From Fimbriimonadaceae bacterium (GTDB lineage Bacteria > Armatimonadota > Fimbriimonadia > Fimbriimonadales > Fimbriimonadaceae): DNA of 64,000 nucleotides. Position numbers and translations under genes: made by a program. The notes beneath the pieces were generated by a model. That model had not been told where the DNA came from. It did not search any database and was given only the letters and a program-made list of their open reading frames with translations. Below are positions 26,476-34,836 of this stretch, one piece after another (position 1 is the first letter of the stretch; every line of letters starts with the position of its first letter). The stretch covers positions 1 to 64,000 of the forward strand of contig JAIBBE010000050.1 in the NCBI GenBank assembly GCA_019694835.1. The letters run 5' to 3'.

Positions 26476-26678
26476 GCATCCCGATTCACGACCAGATCAA
26501 GTGCGTAGAGCGAGAGATTGCGCTTCGACGTTCGGTGTATGCCCGGCGAGTGTCGTCGGGCTCGATGACCCAGGAGGCGGCGGACCGCGAGATTGCGACC
26601 ATGGAGGCGGTCCTGGACACGCTTCGGACGGTCAAGAAAATGGCCTTCGATCCTGAGGCCTACGGGTGCCGATCATGA
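26472..26678 (+). CDS. Small coiled-coil phage protein
   Basis: 68 aa from a GTG overlapping the previous TGA. A single charged helix pair (IKCVEREIALRRSVYARRV, AADREIATMEAVLDTLRTV). Common small protein type in phage early operons; function unknown. Confidence 0.65.
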   Translation: MSIPIHDQIKCVEREIALRRSVYARRVSSGSMTQEAADREIATMEAVLDTLRTVKKMAFDPEAYGCRS

Positions 26679-27724
26679 AGCACGACCCTATTCGCAGGCT
26701 TCTGGAGTACGTCATGGCCACAGAGAAGGTGCGCGTATCCATCGGTGCCCTTCATGCCCTGCTTGAAGACCGGGACCAGCTCGCAGCAGAGAATGAGGCA
26801 CGGCGCGTCGTAATCGACGAGCAGCTGCCGGAGATCATTCGTCAACTCGCCGAACTTGGCGAGCAGGTGAAGGCTAAGTGGCCGGTGGGGGAGCGCGGCA
26901 ACGCAGTAATCCCGCCGGTATGGGTCCAGAAGGAAGGAATCGAGGGCCTCGTCCCATTCAAGATGGTTTCCGGCCAATACGGGCCAATCGACGAAGGCGA
27001 TGGGGCGGGGATCGTTCCGAACGGCCAGCCGGCGGCACCGCAAGTGCCCAACGCCAAGGGTGACGCCGGTTCGTGCCGCCCTGCCGCTTGCTGCGATTGT
27101 TACCCGTGGTGCGACTGCGACGAGGTGTCGAACGAGCCGGAGCAGCCGGACACCAACGTGACCGTCGAAGGCGGCTGGGACACCCAGGACGGCGACGAAA
27201 TGGTGACGGTCAACCTTAACCCTTCCGAGCAGGGCGCGGTCGACGCCATCTTGGTTCAGGTCTCGGAATCCGGAGAGATTACTGGCCCGGTTGAGGTGCT
27301 CGCCAAGGACATTGAGCGCGCGGTTTGCGGTTCGCGTCAGCCGCCGAGCCAGGAAGCCGAGATGGTTGCGGCCATGCCCTCGCGGGGCTTCGTCGAGGAC
27401 CGGAAGGATGAGGCCTCCGGCGCGAAGGTGGTGCCGTGGAAGGCATCGTACACGCCCGACAAGTGCCTGCTGGCGATCCGGATGCTGTCTGATGGTAACG
27501 CCGTGGTCTCGGCGGCGGCGGCTGCTGGCCTTGAAAAGATCACGGTCAGCGACATTAGCAAGCAGTACCGCAAGCAGATCGATCTTGCCGCGGAGATGGG
27601 TGCCGGTGAACGTGAGCAGTTCTTCGGATCGATGTACCGGCAGATGCTGGCGCGCTGGGCGGCGGCGGGCAATGACCCTGCGGTTCAGCCAAGCGGCCAG
27701 CCAAAGAAGAAGGTGGCGAAATGA
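26675..27724 (+). CDS. Phage protein with a cysteine-rich centre
   Basis: 349 aa from the ATG at 26675, which overlaps the previous TGA. The N-terminal ~70 residues are helical, the middle holds a dense Cys cluster (CRPAACCDCYPWCDCD, about residues 135-150), and the C-terminal third is helical with SISKQYRKQIDLAAEMGAG-like character. The cluster could bind zinc or an iron-sulphur centre, but no known fold is matched. Function unknown. Confidence 0.65.
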   Translation: MKHDPIRRLLEYVMATEKVRVSIGALHALLEDRDQLAAENEARRVVIDEQLPEIIRQLAELGEQVKAKWPVGERGNAVIPPVWVQKEGIEGLVPFKMVSGQYGPIDEGDGAGIVPNGQPAAPQVPNAKGDAGSCRPAACCDCYPWCDCDEVSNEPEQPDTNVTVEGGWDTQDGDEMVTVNLNPSEQGAVDAILVQVSESGEITGPVEVLAKDIERAVCGSRQPPSQEAEMVAAMPSRGFVEDRKDEASGAKVVPWKASYTPDKCLLAIRMLSDGNAVVSAAAAAGLEKITVSDISKQYRKQIDLAAEMGAGEREQFFGSMYRQMLARWAAAGNDPAVQPSGQPKKKVAK

Positions 27725-28026
27725 GTGCCCGAGACGTGCATATCTTGGCCCACCATGTGGCATGCCTTGAGGCTCGAATTGCGAAGCAGGAGCGGCTTTT
27801 GCGGGGGCTCCTGCAGCGTGAAGCGGCTCCGACTGCCACCGAGGTTCGCGCAGAGCTTGGGCCGCCGACGCGCCACGTTCGGCTCTCGGTTGGCGACGTT
27901 GACCTGAGCCTGCGCATCGTGCGCGGCCCCTATGCCGACGACGACGGTGAGTTGGTGCTTGACCTGCTCGGCCAGACGGGCATTTTGCATGGCATCCCGG
28001 TGGGCTCGGTCCAGGAGGTGGCCTGA
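27721..28026 (+). CDS. Small phage protein of unknown function
   Basis: 101 aa. N-terminal helix (LEARIAKQERLLRGLLQREA) then a beta-rich half. Overlaps both neighbours (4 bases upstream, 1 base downstream). Family not recognised. Confidence 0.6.
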   Translation: MSARDVHILAHHVACLEARIAKQERLLRGLLQREAAPTATEVRAELGPPTRHVRLSVGDVDLSLRIVRGPYADDDGELVLDLLGQTGILHGIPVGSVQEVA

Positions 28027-28523
28027 TGGCGCGCCGGAAAGCGACCCCCGCTCCGGGGCTAATCATTGGCATCGACCCGAGCCAGCGCCACAACGGCATT
28101 GCCGTCCTTGACTTGAAAACGGGCGGCGTCGAGGTCGGAGAGTTCGGGTTCGTCGAGGACATCGGCACGTGCGATCTGCTCAACCGCACTGCCTGGCTCG
28201 CGCAACAGGATGGGTGCCACGTCCTAGCGCTGATCGAGTGTCCGACCTGGTCGGGCCAGGGGACGAAGGAGGTTCGATCGGCGGCCCTCGTTTGGGAGAG
28301 GGCGCTTCACCGGCTGTTTCCTCTCCGAACCGTCAAACGCGTCGACCCGCGCAAGTGGCAGAAGCAGCTCCTGGGCGCGGCGAAGGGCGACACGAAGGGT
28401 CAGGCGATCCGATACGCGCGGCTCGGACTGAAGATCCAGGGCATTGACTCGGACCACCAAGCAGACGCGGCCTGCATCTGCGAATACGCCCGGCTGATGG
28501 CCCGCGGGCTGGTCAGCAGTTAA
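28026..28523 (+). CDS. RuvC-like Holliday junction resolvase
   Basis: 165 aa, the size of RuvC. The strand IIGIDPSQRHNGIAVL carries the first acid, ALIECPTWSG the second, and a C-terminal DSDHQADAACICEYAR the last pair, matching the RNase H-fold RuvC catalytic set. The DPRKWQK segment suits substrate binding. It would resolve recombination or replication junctions before packaging. Confidence 0.8.
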   Translation: MARRKATPAPGLIIGIDPSQRHNGIAVLDLKTGGVEVGEFGFVEDIGTCDLLNRTAWLAQQDGCHVLALIECPTWSGQGTKEVRSAALVWERALHRLFPLRTVKRVDPRKWQKQLLGAAKGDTKGQAIRYARLGLKIQGIDSDHQADAACICEYARLMARGLVSS

Positions 28524-28535
28524 GGAAGAACAACC

Positions 28536-29243
28536 ATGAAGAAGAATTCAGAAACCTCAGTCACTCTATCGATGGAAGGCAAGTCCGTCACCGCGATTGC
28601 CGGACAGCTGAGCCGGGCCATGCGTGGAGAGCATCCATCAGAGTTCAGCTCGCGCTTGCGCGGTGTCATTGGCGGCAAGCTGCTCAAGGCCATCGTCAAG
28701 TGCTTCGCCTCCCGGCCGTACAAGGGCGAGACGACCATTGCTTCCTCGATCGGGGTTGCACCCGAGTCATTCATTGCGACCAACGGCAATTCGGCAATCG
28801 TGATCGGCAAGCGTGCTAAAGCCTACGACGCCACCCAGCGAAACGAAGCGCTGGTGGAGGCGGAGCGGGCGCTGATCTACGACACGGCGGTGGAGCTGGA
28901 CGAGATTGCGCGCATGATCGATGCCAACGGCGAGATTGAGCCCTATCACATCGACGTCGGCGCGGTTGTCAGTCAGCTCGCGGACTTCCGCTCAGTCGGC
29001 CACATGCGGCCAGAAGTCCTCAAGACGATCGCGACCGTGGCGGAAGCGGCCGGAGCGTCTTCTGTCGAGTTGCTGGAGCCGAGGTCACCTGATCAGGACC
29101 GGCTCGGATTCCGCTTCACCTTCGAGCCAGACGCCTATCAGCTCGAACTTGGCGAAGATCCGCCCGAGATGCCGGTGCTCGCTGAGGGCCTTGTCGTAGT
29201 GACCCGCAAGTTCCGCGACGATGAGCAGGACGAACTCGAATGA
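28536..29243 (+). CDS. Phage protein, possibly clamp-like
   Basis: 235 aa; AAGGAAG precedes the ATG. The first ~70 residues are basic (SRLRGVIGGKLLKAIVKCFA). A later stretch, FRSVGHMRPEVLKTIATVAE followed by SSVELLEPRSPDQDRLGFRF, recalls the helix-strand pattern of sliding-clamp domains, but too little is conserved to claim homology. It is coupled to the helicase gene by a 4-base overlap, which suggests a role in DNA replication. Confidence 0.6.
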   Translation: MKKNSETSVTLSMEGKSVTAIAGQLSRAMRGEHPSEFSSRLRGVIGGKLLKAIVKCFASRPYKGETTIASSIGVAPESFIATNGNSAIVIGKRAKAYDATQRNEALVEAERALIYDTAVELDEIARMIDANGEIEPYHIDVGAVVSQLADFRSVGHMRPEVLKTIATVAEAAGASSVELLEPRSPDQDRLGFRFTFEPDAYQLELGEDPPEMPVLAEGLVVVTRKFRDDEQDELE

Positions 29244-30958
29244 CGACCCTGTTCGATCCGCCCAAGCAAAAGGGGGGCATCACGCTCCGGCCCTATCAGG
29301 ATCAGGCATCCGCGGCGGTCGACTCTGCTCGGGCTCGTGGCCTTCGATCGGGGATCATCATTCTCGCCACCGGAGGGGGCAAGACCACGATCTTCAGCCA
29401 TCTCATCGGCCAGGAAGCCAAGCGGGGCGGTCGGTCGCTGATCCTCGCCCACCGTGACGAGCTGGTCGAGCAGGCGGCCGAGCGAATCTCATCGATGACG
29501 GACGTTCGCGTCGACATCGAGGGCGGAGACCGGAAGGCCATCGGAACGGCTGAAGCTGTCGTCGCTTCTGTCCAGACGATCGGGCGGGCTGGCTCAACTC
29601 GGCTTGGCTGGCTTCGACCGACGCTGATCGTTACCGACGAGTGCCACCACGCCCCGGCTGACACCTATCAGCTGGTCTACAAGCGGTTCGGCTGTCACGG
29701 TGAGAACCCACCGTTCCACTTGGGAGTGACGGCAACGGCTCACCGCATGGACAACCGGCCCCTGCACGGCGGCGAAGCCATCTATGAGGCGGTGCTGTTC
29801 GAGTACGGCATCAAACCGATGATCATGGACGGTTGGCTCTGCGACATCAGGGCTTACCGCTGCGATGCGTCGTACTCGCTCCAGGGCGTTAAGACGACGG
29901 CAGGAGACTATAACCAAAAGGACCTCGACAAGCGGGTCAACACGAACCGCAACAACATCGAAGCCCTCGCGTATTGGGCCAAGGTCGCGATGGGTCGGCG
30001 CACGATCGTATTCTGCACGTCCGTCGATCACGCCCACGCCATGGCGGGGCTCTTCGTTGACCAGGGCATCGTCGCTGAGGCCGTCGACGGCACCATGGAC
30101 AAGGCGGTCCGGGCCGGGATCATGTCCAGGTTCAAGTCGGGCGAGACCCAGGTCCTTTGCAACATGAACATTGCGACCGAGGGCTTCGATTGCCCAGAAG
30201 CGTCGTGCGTCCTCCTGCTTAGGCCCACGAAGAGCTGGAGCCTGTTCGTTCAGATGATCGGGCGCGGTCTCAGAACGGCACCGGGCAAGCAAGACTGCAT
30301 CGTCATCGATGTTGAGGGAGCTGGTGATGACAAGAGCCTAGCGAGCGTTCCCGGTGTCCTTGGTCTTCCGCAGACGGTTTCTCAGAAGGGCGATTCCTTC
30401 AAGCAGCTGGCGATGCGCGTCGACTCCCTCCCTGAGGACCTTCGGGCGCGGCTTGGGCGCAGGCCCTTCGACCTCGCCAGTCTTGATAGCGTCCTGGCCG
30501 AAGTTGACCTGCTCCGGGATCTTGGGCCGAGTGAGGACATCGTCAGCGGCTCGGACTGGGCGTGGCAGGCGGTGGCGGATGGCTGGTACTCGCTATGGTG
30601 CGGATCTGACGAGACCAAGTCGAAGACGCGCAAGGCAACCCTGCGATCGGACGCCTTAGGCACCTGGACGCTCGATCTCGTCGAGGGCGACAGCCTGCCG
30701 AACTCCGAGGTTGTGTTCGAGGGTATCGACCCGTCTAAGGCCCTTAGAGCCGCCGACAACGCCATTCGACTCGTTTGGCCCGGCCTCGATGGGTTCCTGC
30801 GGCGTGACGCTGCCTGGCGCAATAAGACCGGTGGCGCGAGCGAGAAGCAGAAGTTCTGGCTGCGCCGCTTTGGCCTAACTGACGTGGAGATTGACGGCAT
30901 GACCAAGGCCGAGGTGAGCACGTTCCTCGACCGGCAATTCAGCAAGAGGCGGCGCTAA
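29240..30958 (+). CDS. SF2 DNA/RNA helicase
   Basis: 572 aa. Motif I is ATGGGKTT, motif II VTDECHHAP, motif III LGVTATAHR, motif V region NIATEGFD, and motif VI QMIGRGLR. This is the SSL2/DEAD-type superfamily 2 layout used by phage replication helicases. A ~200-residue C-terminal extension has no recognised domain. Neighbouring RuvC-like and replication-initiator genes place it in the replication module. Confidence 0.9.
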   Translation: MTTLFDPPKQKGGITLRPYQDQASAAVDSARARGLRSGIIILATGGGKTTIFSHLIGQEAKRGGRSLILAHRDELVEQAAERISSMTDVRVDIEGGDRKAIGTAEAVVASVQTIGRAGSTRLGWLRPTLIVTDECHHAPADTYQLVYKRFGCHGENPPFHLGVTATAHRMDNRPLHGGEAIYEAVLFEYGIKPMIMDGWLCDIRAYRCDASYSLQGVKTTAGDYNQKDLDKRVNTNRNNIEALAYWAKVAMGRRTIVFCTSVDHAHAMAGLFVDQGIVAEAVDGTMDKAVRAGIMSRFKSGETQVLCNMNIATEGFDCPEASCVLLLRPTKSWSLFVQMIGRGLRTAPGKQDCIVIDVEGAGDDKSLASVPGVLGLPQTVSQKGDSFKQLAMRVDSLPEDLRARLGRRPFDLASLDSVLAEVDLLRDLGPSEDIVSGSDWAWQAVADGWYSLWCGSDETKSKTRKATLRSDALGTWTLDLVEGDSLPNSEVVFEGIDPSKALRAADNAIRLVWPGLDGFLRRDAAWRNKTGGASEKQKFWLRRFGLTDVEIDGMTKAEVSTFLDRQFSKRRR

Positions 30959-30980
30959 TGACCACCGCCAAGGATGGCCT

Positions 30981-32003
30981 ATGAAACGCGGAACAATCGA
31001 ACACCCAAAGACCGTGATGCTCCAAATGCTGCTGGGCTGCTCGCGGCTGGAGGCGGTCGGCATCCTTGAGGCGCTCTTCCACTGGACTGCCAAGTACGCA
31101 CGTCGCGGAGATATTGGCCGGTATCCCGATCAGGTAATTGCCGAGGGGGTCTTCTGGAGAGGAGATCCTCAGCAGCTCATCCGCGCGTTGATCGACGCGA
31201 GGGGCGACGGCCGTCACGGCTGGATCGAAGAGCATCCAACGATGAGACTGGTCGTCCACGATTGGCACGAGCACGCCGACGAAACAACCAAGAAGAACCT
31301 TGACAACAACGGCGAGACGTTCTGGAACGATCGCGCACCGTTCGATAAGAAGGCTCGAAGTCGTCAAGAACGAGACGCGAACCCTTCGACGCCAGTTCCT
31401 GAAACCGGCGAGAGCAATTCTGGAAACGGTGGCGAACGTTTCGAGAATCATTCTCGAAACGTTCGCGAAAATGGCGCACCAGTTTCGCCCCTGCCAGAGC
31501 CAAAGCCAGAGCCAGAGCCAAAGCCAGAGCCTAAAGAACTCTTGGGGGGGCAGGACCCCCCCGGTGAACCTGGGGAGGGAGATACCGCGTTACCGCCAGG
31601 GGGCCGGAAAAAGCCTCCGAAGAGGGTGAGCCCGGACGTTGCGGCGGTCTTTGACGCGCTGAACTCGCTCAGCGGGCGAAGGTTTGACCCCGGAGGGGCG
31701 CAGGCCCAGTTCGTTCGGGGCCGCCTCAAGTGCGGGGCGACGGTCGAGCAGCTCGTCCTCGTCGTCGAGCATCGGGTGGTGCTCTGGGGCCAGGACCCGA
31801 AGATGCGGCAGTACCTCTCGCCCGATACCCTCTTTGGGGCTGCCAAGTTCGAAAAGTACCTGCCCCTTGCCCGGGAGTGGGACAACGCAGGCAGGCCGCA
31901 CCCGGAAACCGGACACTTGGGACAGGCGTCTACCGGCGGCCGTTCGCCGTCGATGCCGGACCGTGCCGAGTCGATCTTGGCAGAGCTGCGGGGTGGAGCA
32001 TGA
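30981..32003 (+). CDS. Phage replication initiator with Phg_2220_C domain
   Basis: 340 aa. The N-terminal ~110 residues form a winged-helix-like replisome organiser domain. A charged, low-complexity linker (about 125-205) contains tandem PEPKPEP units. The C-terminal VFDALNSLSGRRFDPGGAQA, RLKCGATVEQ, HRVVLWG and YLSPDTLFGAAKFEKYLPLA match the conserved phage C-terminal domain Phg_2220_C. Such proteins bind origin DNA lying inside their own gene, and a 35-bp palindrome is indeed found in the linker coding region (31432-31466). Confidence 0.85.
   Translation: MKRGTIEHPKTVMLQMLLGCSRLEAVGILEALFHWTAKYARRGDIGRYPDQVIAEGVFWRGDPQQLIRALIDARGDGRHGWIEEHPTMRLVVHDWHEHADETTKKNLDNNGETFWNDRAPFDKKARSRQERDANPSTPVPETGESNSGNGGERFENHSRNVRENGAPVSPLPEPKPEPEPKPEPKELLGGQDPPGEPGEGDTALPPGGRKKPPKRVSPDVAAVFDALNSLSGRRFDPGGAQAQFVRGRLKCGATVEQLVLVVEHRVVLWGQDPKMRQYLSPDTLFGAAKFEKYLPLAREWDNAGRPHPETGHLGQASTGGRSPSMPDRAESILAELRGGA
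31432..31466. repeat. 35-bp perfect palindrome inside the initiator gene, candidate origin element
   Basis: Arms of 17 bases (GCGAACGTTTCGAGAAT and its exact complement) flank a single central C at 31449. The palindrome lies in the disordered-linker region of the initiator gene, where lambdoid-like phages place their origin. Confidence 0.85.
31493..31532 (+). repeat. Tandem GCCAGA/GCCAAA hexamer repeat
   Basis: Six-base units coding for Pro-Glu and Pro-Lys repeats within the initiator linker, directly after the palindrome. They may be iteron-like or simply a flexible linker. Confidence 0.7.
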
Positions 32004-32401
32004 CGTTCGAGGAAGCTGTGACGAAGGCCCTGCTGCCGATGGAATCCGTGCTGGACACCTTTGGCAAGAAGGTTGACGCCAATGTCGTTCGTGGCTGGTG
32101 CATGGCGCTTTCGGCTAGGGGGGTAACTGATCCGGATCTCATTGGCCGTACGGCGGCTTGGTTCTTGGCAAACGCGACTTCGTTCCCAAAGCCTGCTGAG
32201 TTTGCCGACCGGGCGGTTAGGCTCCGAGGTCCAACCCATGAGGCTATTGGTGTCGAGTGTCCAGACGGCAGCGTGCGCATTGAGGTGGTGCCGATCGGGT
32301 CACGCAAGAGCCTGCGAGGTCGGTCGGCTACGCCAGAGGAAATGGCGCAACTTCGGGCCAGGCTCGGTGCCGTCATGGGCAAGGTGGTGGCTCGTGGCTG
32401 A
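32000..32401 (+). CDS. Small phage protein in the replication module
   Basis: 133 aa from the ATG at 32000, which overlaps the initiator stop (ATGA) and follows GGGTGGAG. Predicted all-helical first half (DANVVRGWCMALSARGVTD, ATSFPKPAEFADRAVRL), the pattern of phage helicase-loader-like or replisome partner proteins. No domain is firmly recognised. Confidence 0.65.
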   Translation: MTFEEAVTKALLPMESVLDTFGKKVDANVVRGWCMALSARGVTDPDLIGRTAAWFLANATSFPKPAEFADRAVRLRGPTHEAIGVECPDGSVRIEVVPIGSRKSLRGRSATPEEMAQLRARLGAVMGKVVARG

Positions 32402-32675
32402 CGCCAAGAAGTTACCGGCATTCCCCCAGCACGGGGCAGTTCAGGGCAAGGAGTTCGTCTTCGCGTCCGACCCCGGCGTCCAGGGCGCGACGCTCTGGGA
32501 CAGCTACTTCGCGGCGGTTATGACCGGGATTCTCGCTGGTGAGCACACGCGTGGCCGAAAGGTGGTTGACAAGCCCGGGCAGATGTCGTTCCCCTCGATG
32601 TTGGCCGAGTACGGCGCGGATATCGCCGACGCCATGGCCGAAACAAGGAGGCAACGATTTGGCGAGAAAACCTAA
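32394..32675 (+). CDS. Small phage protein of unknown function
   Basis: 93 aa from a GTG at 32394 (GTG at 32388 or 32385 also possible). Overlaps the previous stop by 8 bases and the next gene's start region. Contains SFPSMLAEYGADIADAMAET. Its last codons include AAGGAGG, the ribosome site of the next gene. Function unknown. Confidence 0.6.
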   Translation: MADAKKLPAFPQHGAVQGKEFVFASDPGVQGATLWDSYFAAVMTGILAGEHTRGRKVVDKPGQMSFPSMLAEYGADIADAMAETRRQRFGEKT

Positions 32676-33312
32676 GGCTGAAGCACCGGCCAGGCCGAAT
32701 GCGCTCGCGCTGGACATGATGGTTTTGCGGGCGATCGACGCGATCAAGCGCTGGGAAGACAACTACCGGCGCGGCAACGTCGAGGCCATCGCGGCGAGCA
32801 TCGAGCGGTTCGGATTCAACGGCGCACTGCGCGTCTGGAACGACACCGTCATGGCGGGCAACCACGCCCACGCGGCATTGGAGAAGCTGCGCGCGGACGG
32901 CGCAACCGTCCCAATGGGGATCATCGAGCAGGGTGGCGCGTGGCTCGTGCCGTGTATCGACATATCGCACCTGAGCGAGACCGAGGCGAAGGCGTTCGCG
33001 ATGGCAGACAACCGGATCCAGGAGCTGGGCGACGTCGACAACGAGCGGCTGCTCGCGATCCTCTCCGAAGTGGCCGAGGTCGACGTGGCGATGCTGAATG
33101 TCGCGGGCTTCGAGTCGGACGACCTCGACGACCTGCGGCGCCTGCTTGATCCGGATCAGTCAGAGCCGAAGAAGAAGGTCGAGTTTGAGGCCGGGATCAA
33201 TTACAAGGAGCAGTTTGGCGTCATCGTCATGTGTTCAGGCGAGGACCAGCAGAAGGAGGTCTTCGACAAGCTCACCGGCGAAGGCTACAAGTGCAAGGTG
33301 GTGACGACGTGA
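32659..33312 (+). CDS. ParB/Srx-like nuclease-fold phage protein
   Basis: 217 aa from a TTG at 32659; AAGGAGG lies 7 bases before it and no ATG suits. The first ~130 residues match ParB N-terminal-like domains of phages: RRGNVEAIAASIERFGFNGA, then HAALEKLRADG, then LSETEAKAFAMADNRIQELG. Such domains often bind DNA and CTP-like ligands, and in phages commonly precede methylases or terminases. The C-terminal ~80 residues are unique. Confidence 0.8.
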   Translation: MARKPKAEAPARPNALALDMMVLRAIDAIKRWEDNYRRGNVEAIAASIERFGFNGALRVWNDTVMAGNHAHAALEKLRADGATVPMGIIEQGGAWLVPCIDISHLSETEAKAFAMADNRIQELGDVDNERLLAILSEVAEVDVAMLNVAGFESDDLDDLRRLLDPDQSEPKKKVEFEAGINYKEQFGVIVMCSGEDQQKEVFDKLTGEGYKCKVVTT

Positions 33313-33849
33313 GGCTCGAGGTCAGGAATCGGTGCTCTGACTTCGGAACCTACCGGGCGGCCCGCGTGAAGAGCCTCTTCAACGTCGATTCGGGGTGCGA
33401 CTTCTCGCTCGACGTCGACCTTCCCCTGGATGATGACTGGAGGATCGGAGTCATCGTTGGACCGTCGGGCACGGGCAAGACAAGCCTCGGCCGCGCCATG
33501 GGTGACCTTTGGTCGCCAGCGTGGCCGGAGAACACTCCGATCGTCGACGCGATCTCACCCGATGGTGGCTTTGATTCCGTCACCGCGGCGTTGAGTGCGG
33601 TTGGTCTCGGCACCGTCCCCGCCTGGCTCAGGCCCTACTCGCGGCGGGGTCCTGAGAGACCTGCTCTCCGGTCGGATGGTGCGGGTTCCACAGGACCCGG
33701 CGCTGGCAACGTGGGAGCCGTCGTGGGATCGTCCGCCGGTCCACCGTCCCGACTTGGATGCGCTTGGGCCGGGCGGCTGGGACGGCTACGACGTCGACGT
33801 CAGCGCGACCAGTGCGGCGTTTATCCGGGAGTTGGGGATCTCTAAGTAA
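33309..33849 (+). pseudogene. Truncated phage ABC-type ATPase, joined to an out-of-frame fragment
   Basis: The GTG at 33309 opens a frame that reads as the N-terminal half of a phage ABC ATPase: DWRIGVIVGPSGTGKTSLGR (Walker A) up to LGTVPAWLRPY at about 33634. In this family an LSNGE-type signature, Walker B and the rest should follow; here they are absent. The first frame continues as arginine/glycine-rich nonsense to 33845, while a sensible frame from about 33640 (LRDLLSGRMVRVPQDPALAT to the TAA at 33849) takes over. A deletion that fused two genes out of frame, or a frameshift, explains this best. Confidence 0.6.
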
Positions 33850-34316
33850 TGGCAAAGCTCGGGCGGCGCGTGAAGCGCACGACAGAGATCGATGAGAAGA
33901 TCGAGAAGGCTCTGGCGACGGGGAACACCCGGCGCGCCGCCTGCGCGTTCGCGGGGATCAGCGAAGACACCCTCGCCAGGTGGATCAAGAGTTTTGCGGA
34001 TTTTGCGGAGCTGGTGGCCCTTGCTGAGGCTCGGTGCGAAGTGCACATGACGTCGATGATCTACAAGGCCGCTCAGGAGCGCGACGTGACCGTGACGAAG
34101 ACCATTCAGCGGGGCGACGCCAAGATCACGGAGACGGTGACGAAGAAGGAGTTCGACTGGAAGGCGGCTCTCGCGTGGCTGGAGCGGCGACGGTCGGAGG
34201 ATTGGGCGGCTCGGTCGAAGCACGAACTCACGGGTCCGGATGGCGGAGCGATTCAGCTTCAGTTCCAGGACCAGCTTGATCGGATCTACGGAAAGGGGGA
34301 GAAGCGTGAAGGTTAG
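33849..34316 (+). CDS. Small terminase subunit (TerS)-like DNA-binding protein
   Basis: 155 aa. The N-terminal ~50 residues hold a helix-turn-helix (EKALATGNTRRAACAFAGIS, EDTLARWIKSF), then a helical oligomerisation part (VALAEARCEVHMTSMIYKAA) and a W-containing segment (DWKAALAWLERRRSEDW), as in many small terminases. It would recognise the packaging site on phage DNA. It overlaps the start of the sigma-like gene. Confidence 0.75.
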   Translation: MAKLGRRVKRTTEIDEKIEKALATGNTRRAACAFAGISEDTLARWIKSFADFAELVALAEARCEVHMTSMIYKAAQERDVTVTKTIQRGDAKITETVTKKEFDWKAALAWLERRRSEDWAARSKHELTGPDGGAIQLQFQDQLDRIYGKGEKREG

Positions 34317-34731
34317 CGCGGTTCGTGTTGTCGGAGTTGGGTTTCGCGTCTCAGCGGTGCGGCGCTCGCCGGTCGGGCTTCGCGTTGCGGTTGGCCCTCG
34401 TCGGGTCTCGAAGATCAAGGAGGACGCGGAGCTGCTCTGGCTGATCGAGCGGGCCCAGCGCGGCGACGACCGTGCGACCAACGAGCTGCTGCATCGCTAC
34501 AACGGGCTGCTGCACAAGGTCGGGCAGGGTATCCGTGCCGGCGACGGCTACGAGGAGCTGGTGGTGAAGTTCTTGGTGGCTTTGAGGCGCTATGAGCCTC
34601 GGCCGGGGATCACGTTCGGGGCCTACCTGAAGCAGGTGCTGACGCGGTCGGCGATCGATCATGCCCGGAAGTGGGACCGGCGGGACGGGAAGGTAACGTT
34701 CGTGGAACTGGATGAGAGGATCGTGGGGTAA
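34306..34731 (+). CDS. Sigma70 region-2-like protein, candidate late-gene sigma factor
   Basis: 141 aa from a GTG at 34306, preceded by GGGGGAG. Residues ~38-135 look like sigma region 2: IERAQRGDDRATNELLHRY, then GYEELVVKFLVALRRYEPRP, then FGAYLKQVLTRSAIDHARK. There is no region 4, so it would read a -10 element but not a -35, as T4 gp55 does. It stands directly before the late genes. The first ~35 residues are basic and not recognised. Alternatives are a small helix-turn-helix activator or a control protein of the packaging genes. Confidence 0.65.
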   Translation: MKVSAVRVVGVGFRVSAVRRSPVGLRVAVGPRRVSKIKEDAELLWLIERAQRGDDRATNELLHRYNGLLHKVGQGIRAGDGYEELVVKFLVALRRYEPRPGITFGAYLKQVLTRSAIDHARKWDRRDGKVTFVELDERIVG

Positions 34732-34758
34732 GTCCCTGATAGGACGTTCTTAGTTTTC

Positions 34759-34833
34759 CGTGGGGTGGCGCAGTGGCAGCGCGGCGGGCTCATAATCCGC
34801 AGGTCGGAGGTTCGAATCCTCCCCCCGCATCCA
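34759..34833 (+). tRNA. tRNA-Met (CAT), initiator-like
   Basis: 75 nt with encoded CCA. The acceptor CGTGGGG faces CCCCGCA, which leaves a C1 x A72 mismatch, the mark of bacterial initiator tRNA. Anticodon stem GCGGG/TCCGC (two of the three G-C pairs typical of initiators, the third is G-U), loop CTCATAA with anticodon CAT; T arm GGAGG-TTCGAAT-CCTCC. D stem GCGC/GCGC is unlike initiators (C11-G24), and the discriminator is T. It may also be a Met elongator or Ile2 type. It starts 27 bases after the sigma-like gene. Confidence 0.85.
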
Positions 34834-34836
34834 ACT

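Noticed and set aside
28536..29243. Sliding-clamp homologue
   Set aside because: A short stretch recalls clamp domains, but the rest does not and no key positions can be matched; kept only as a comment.
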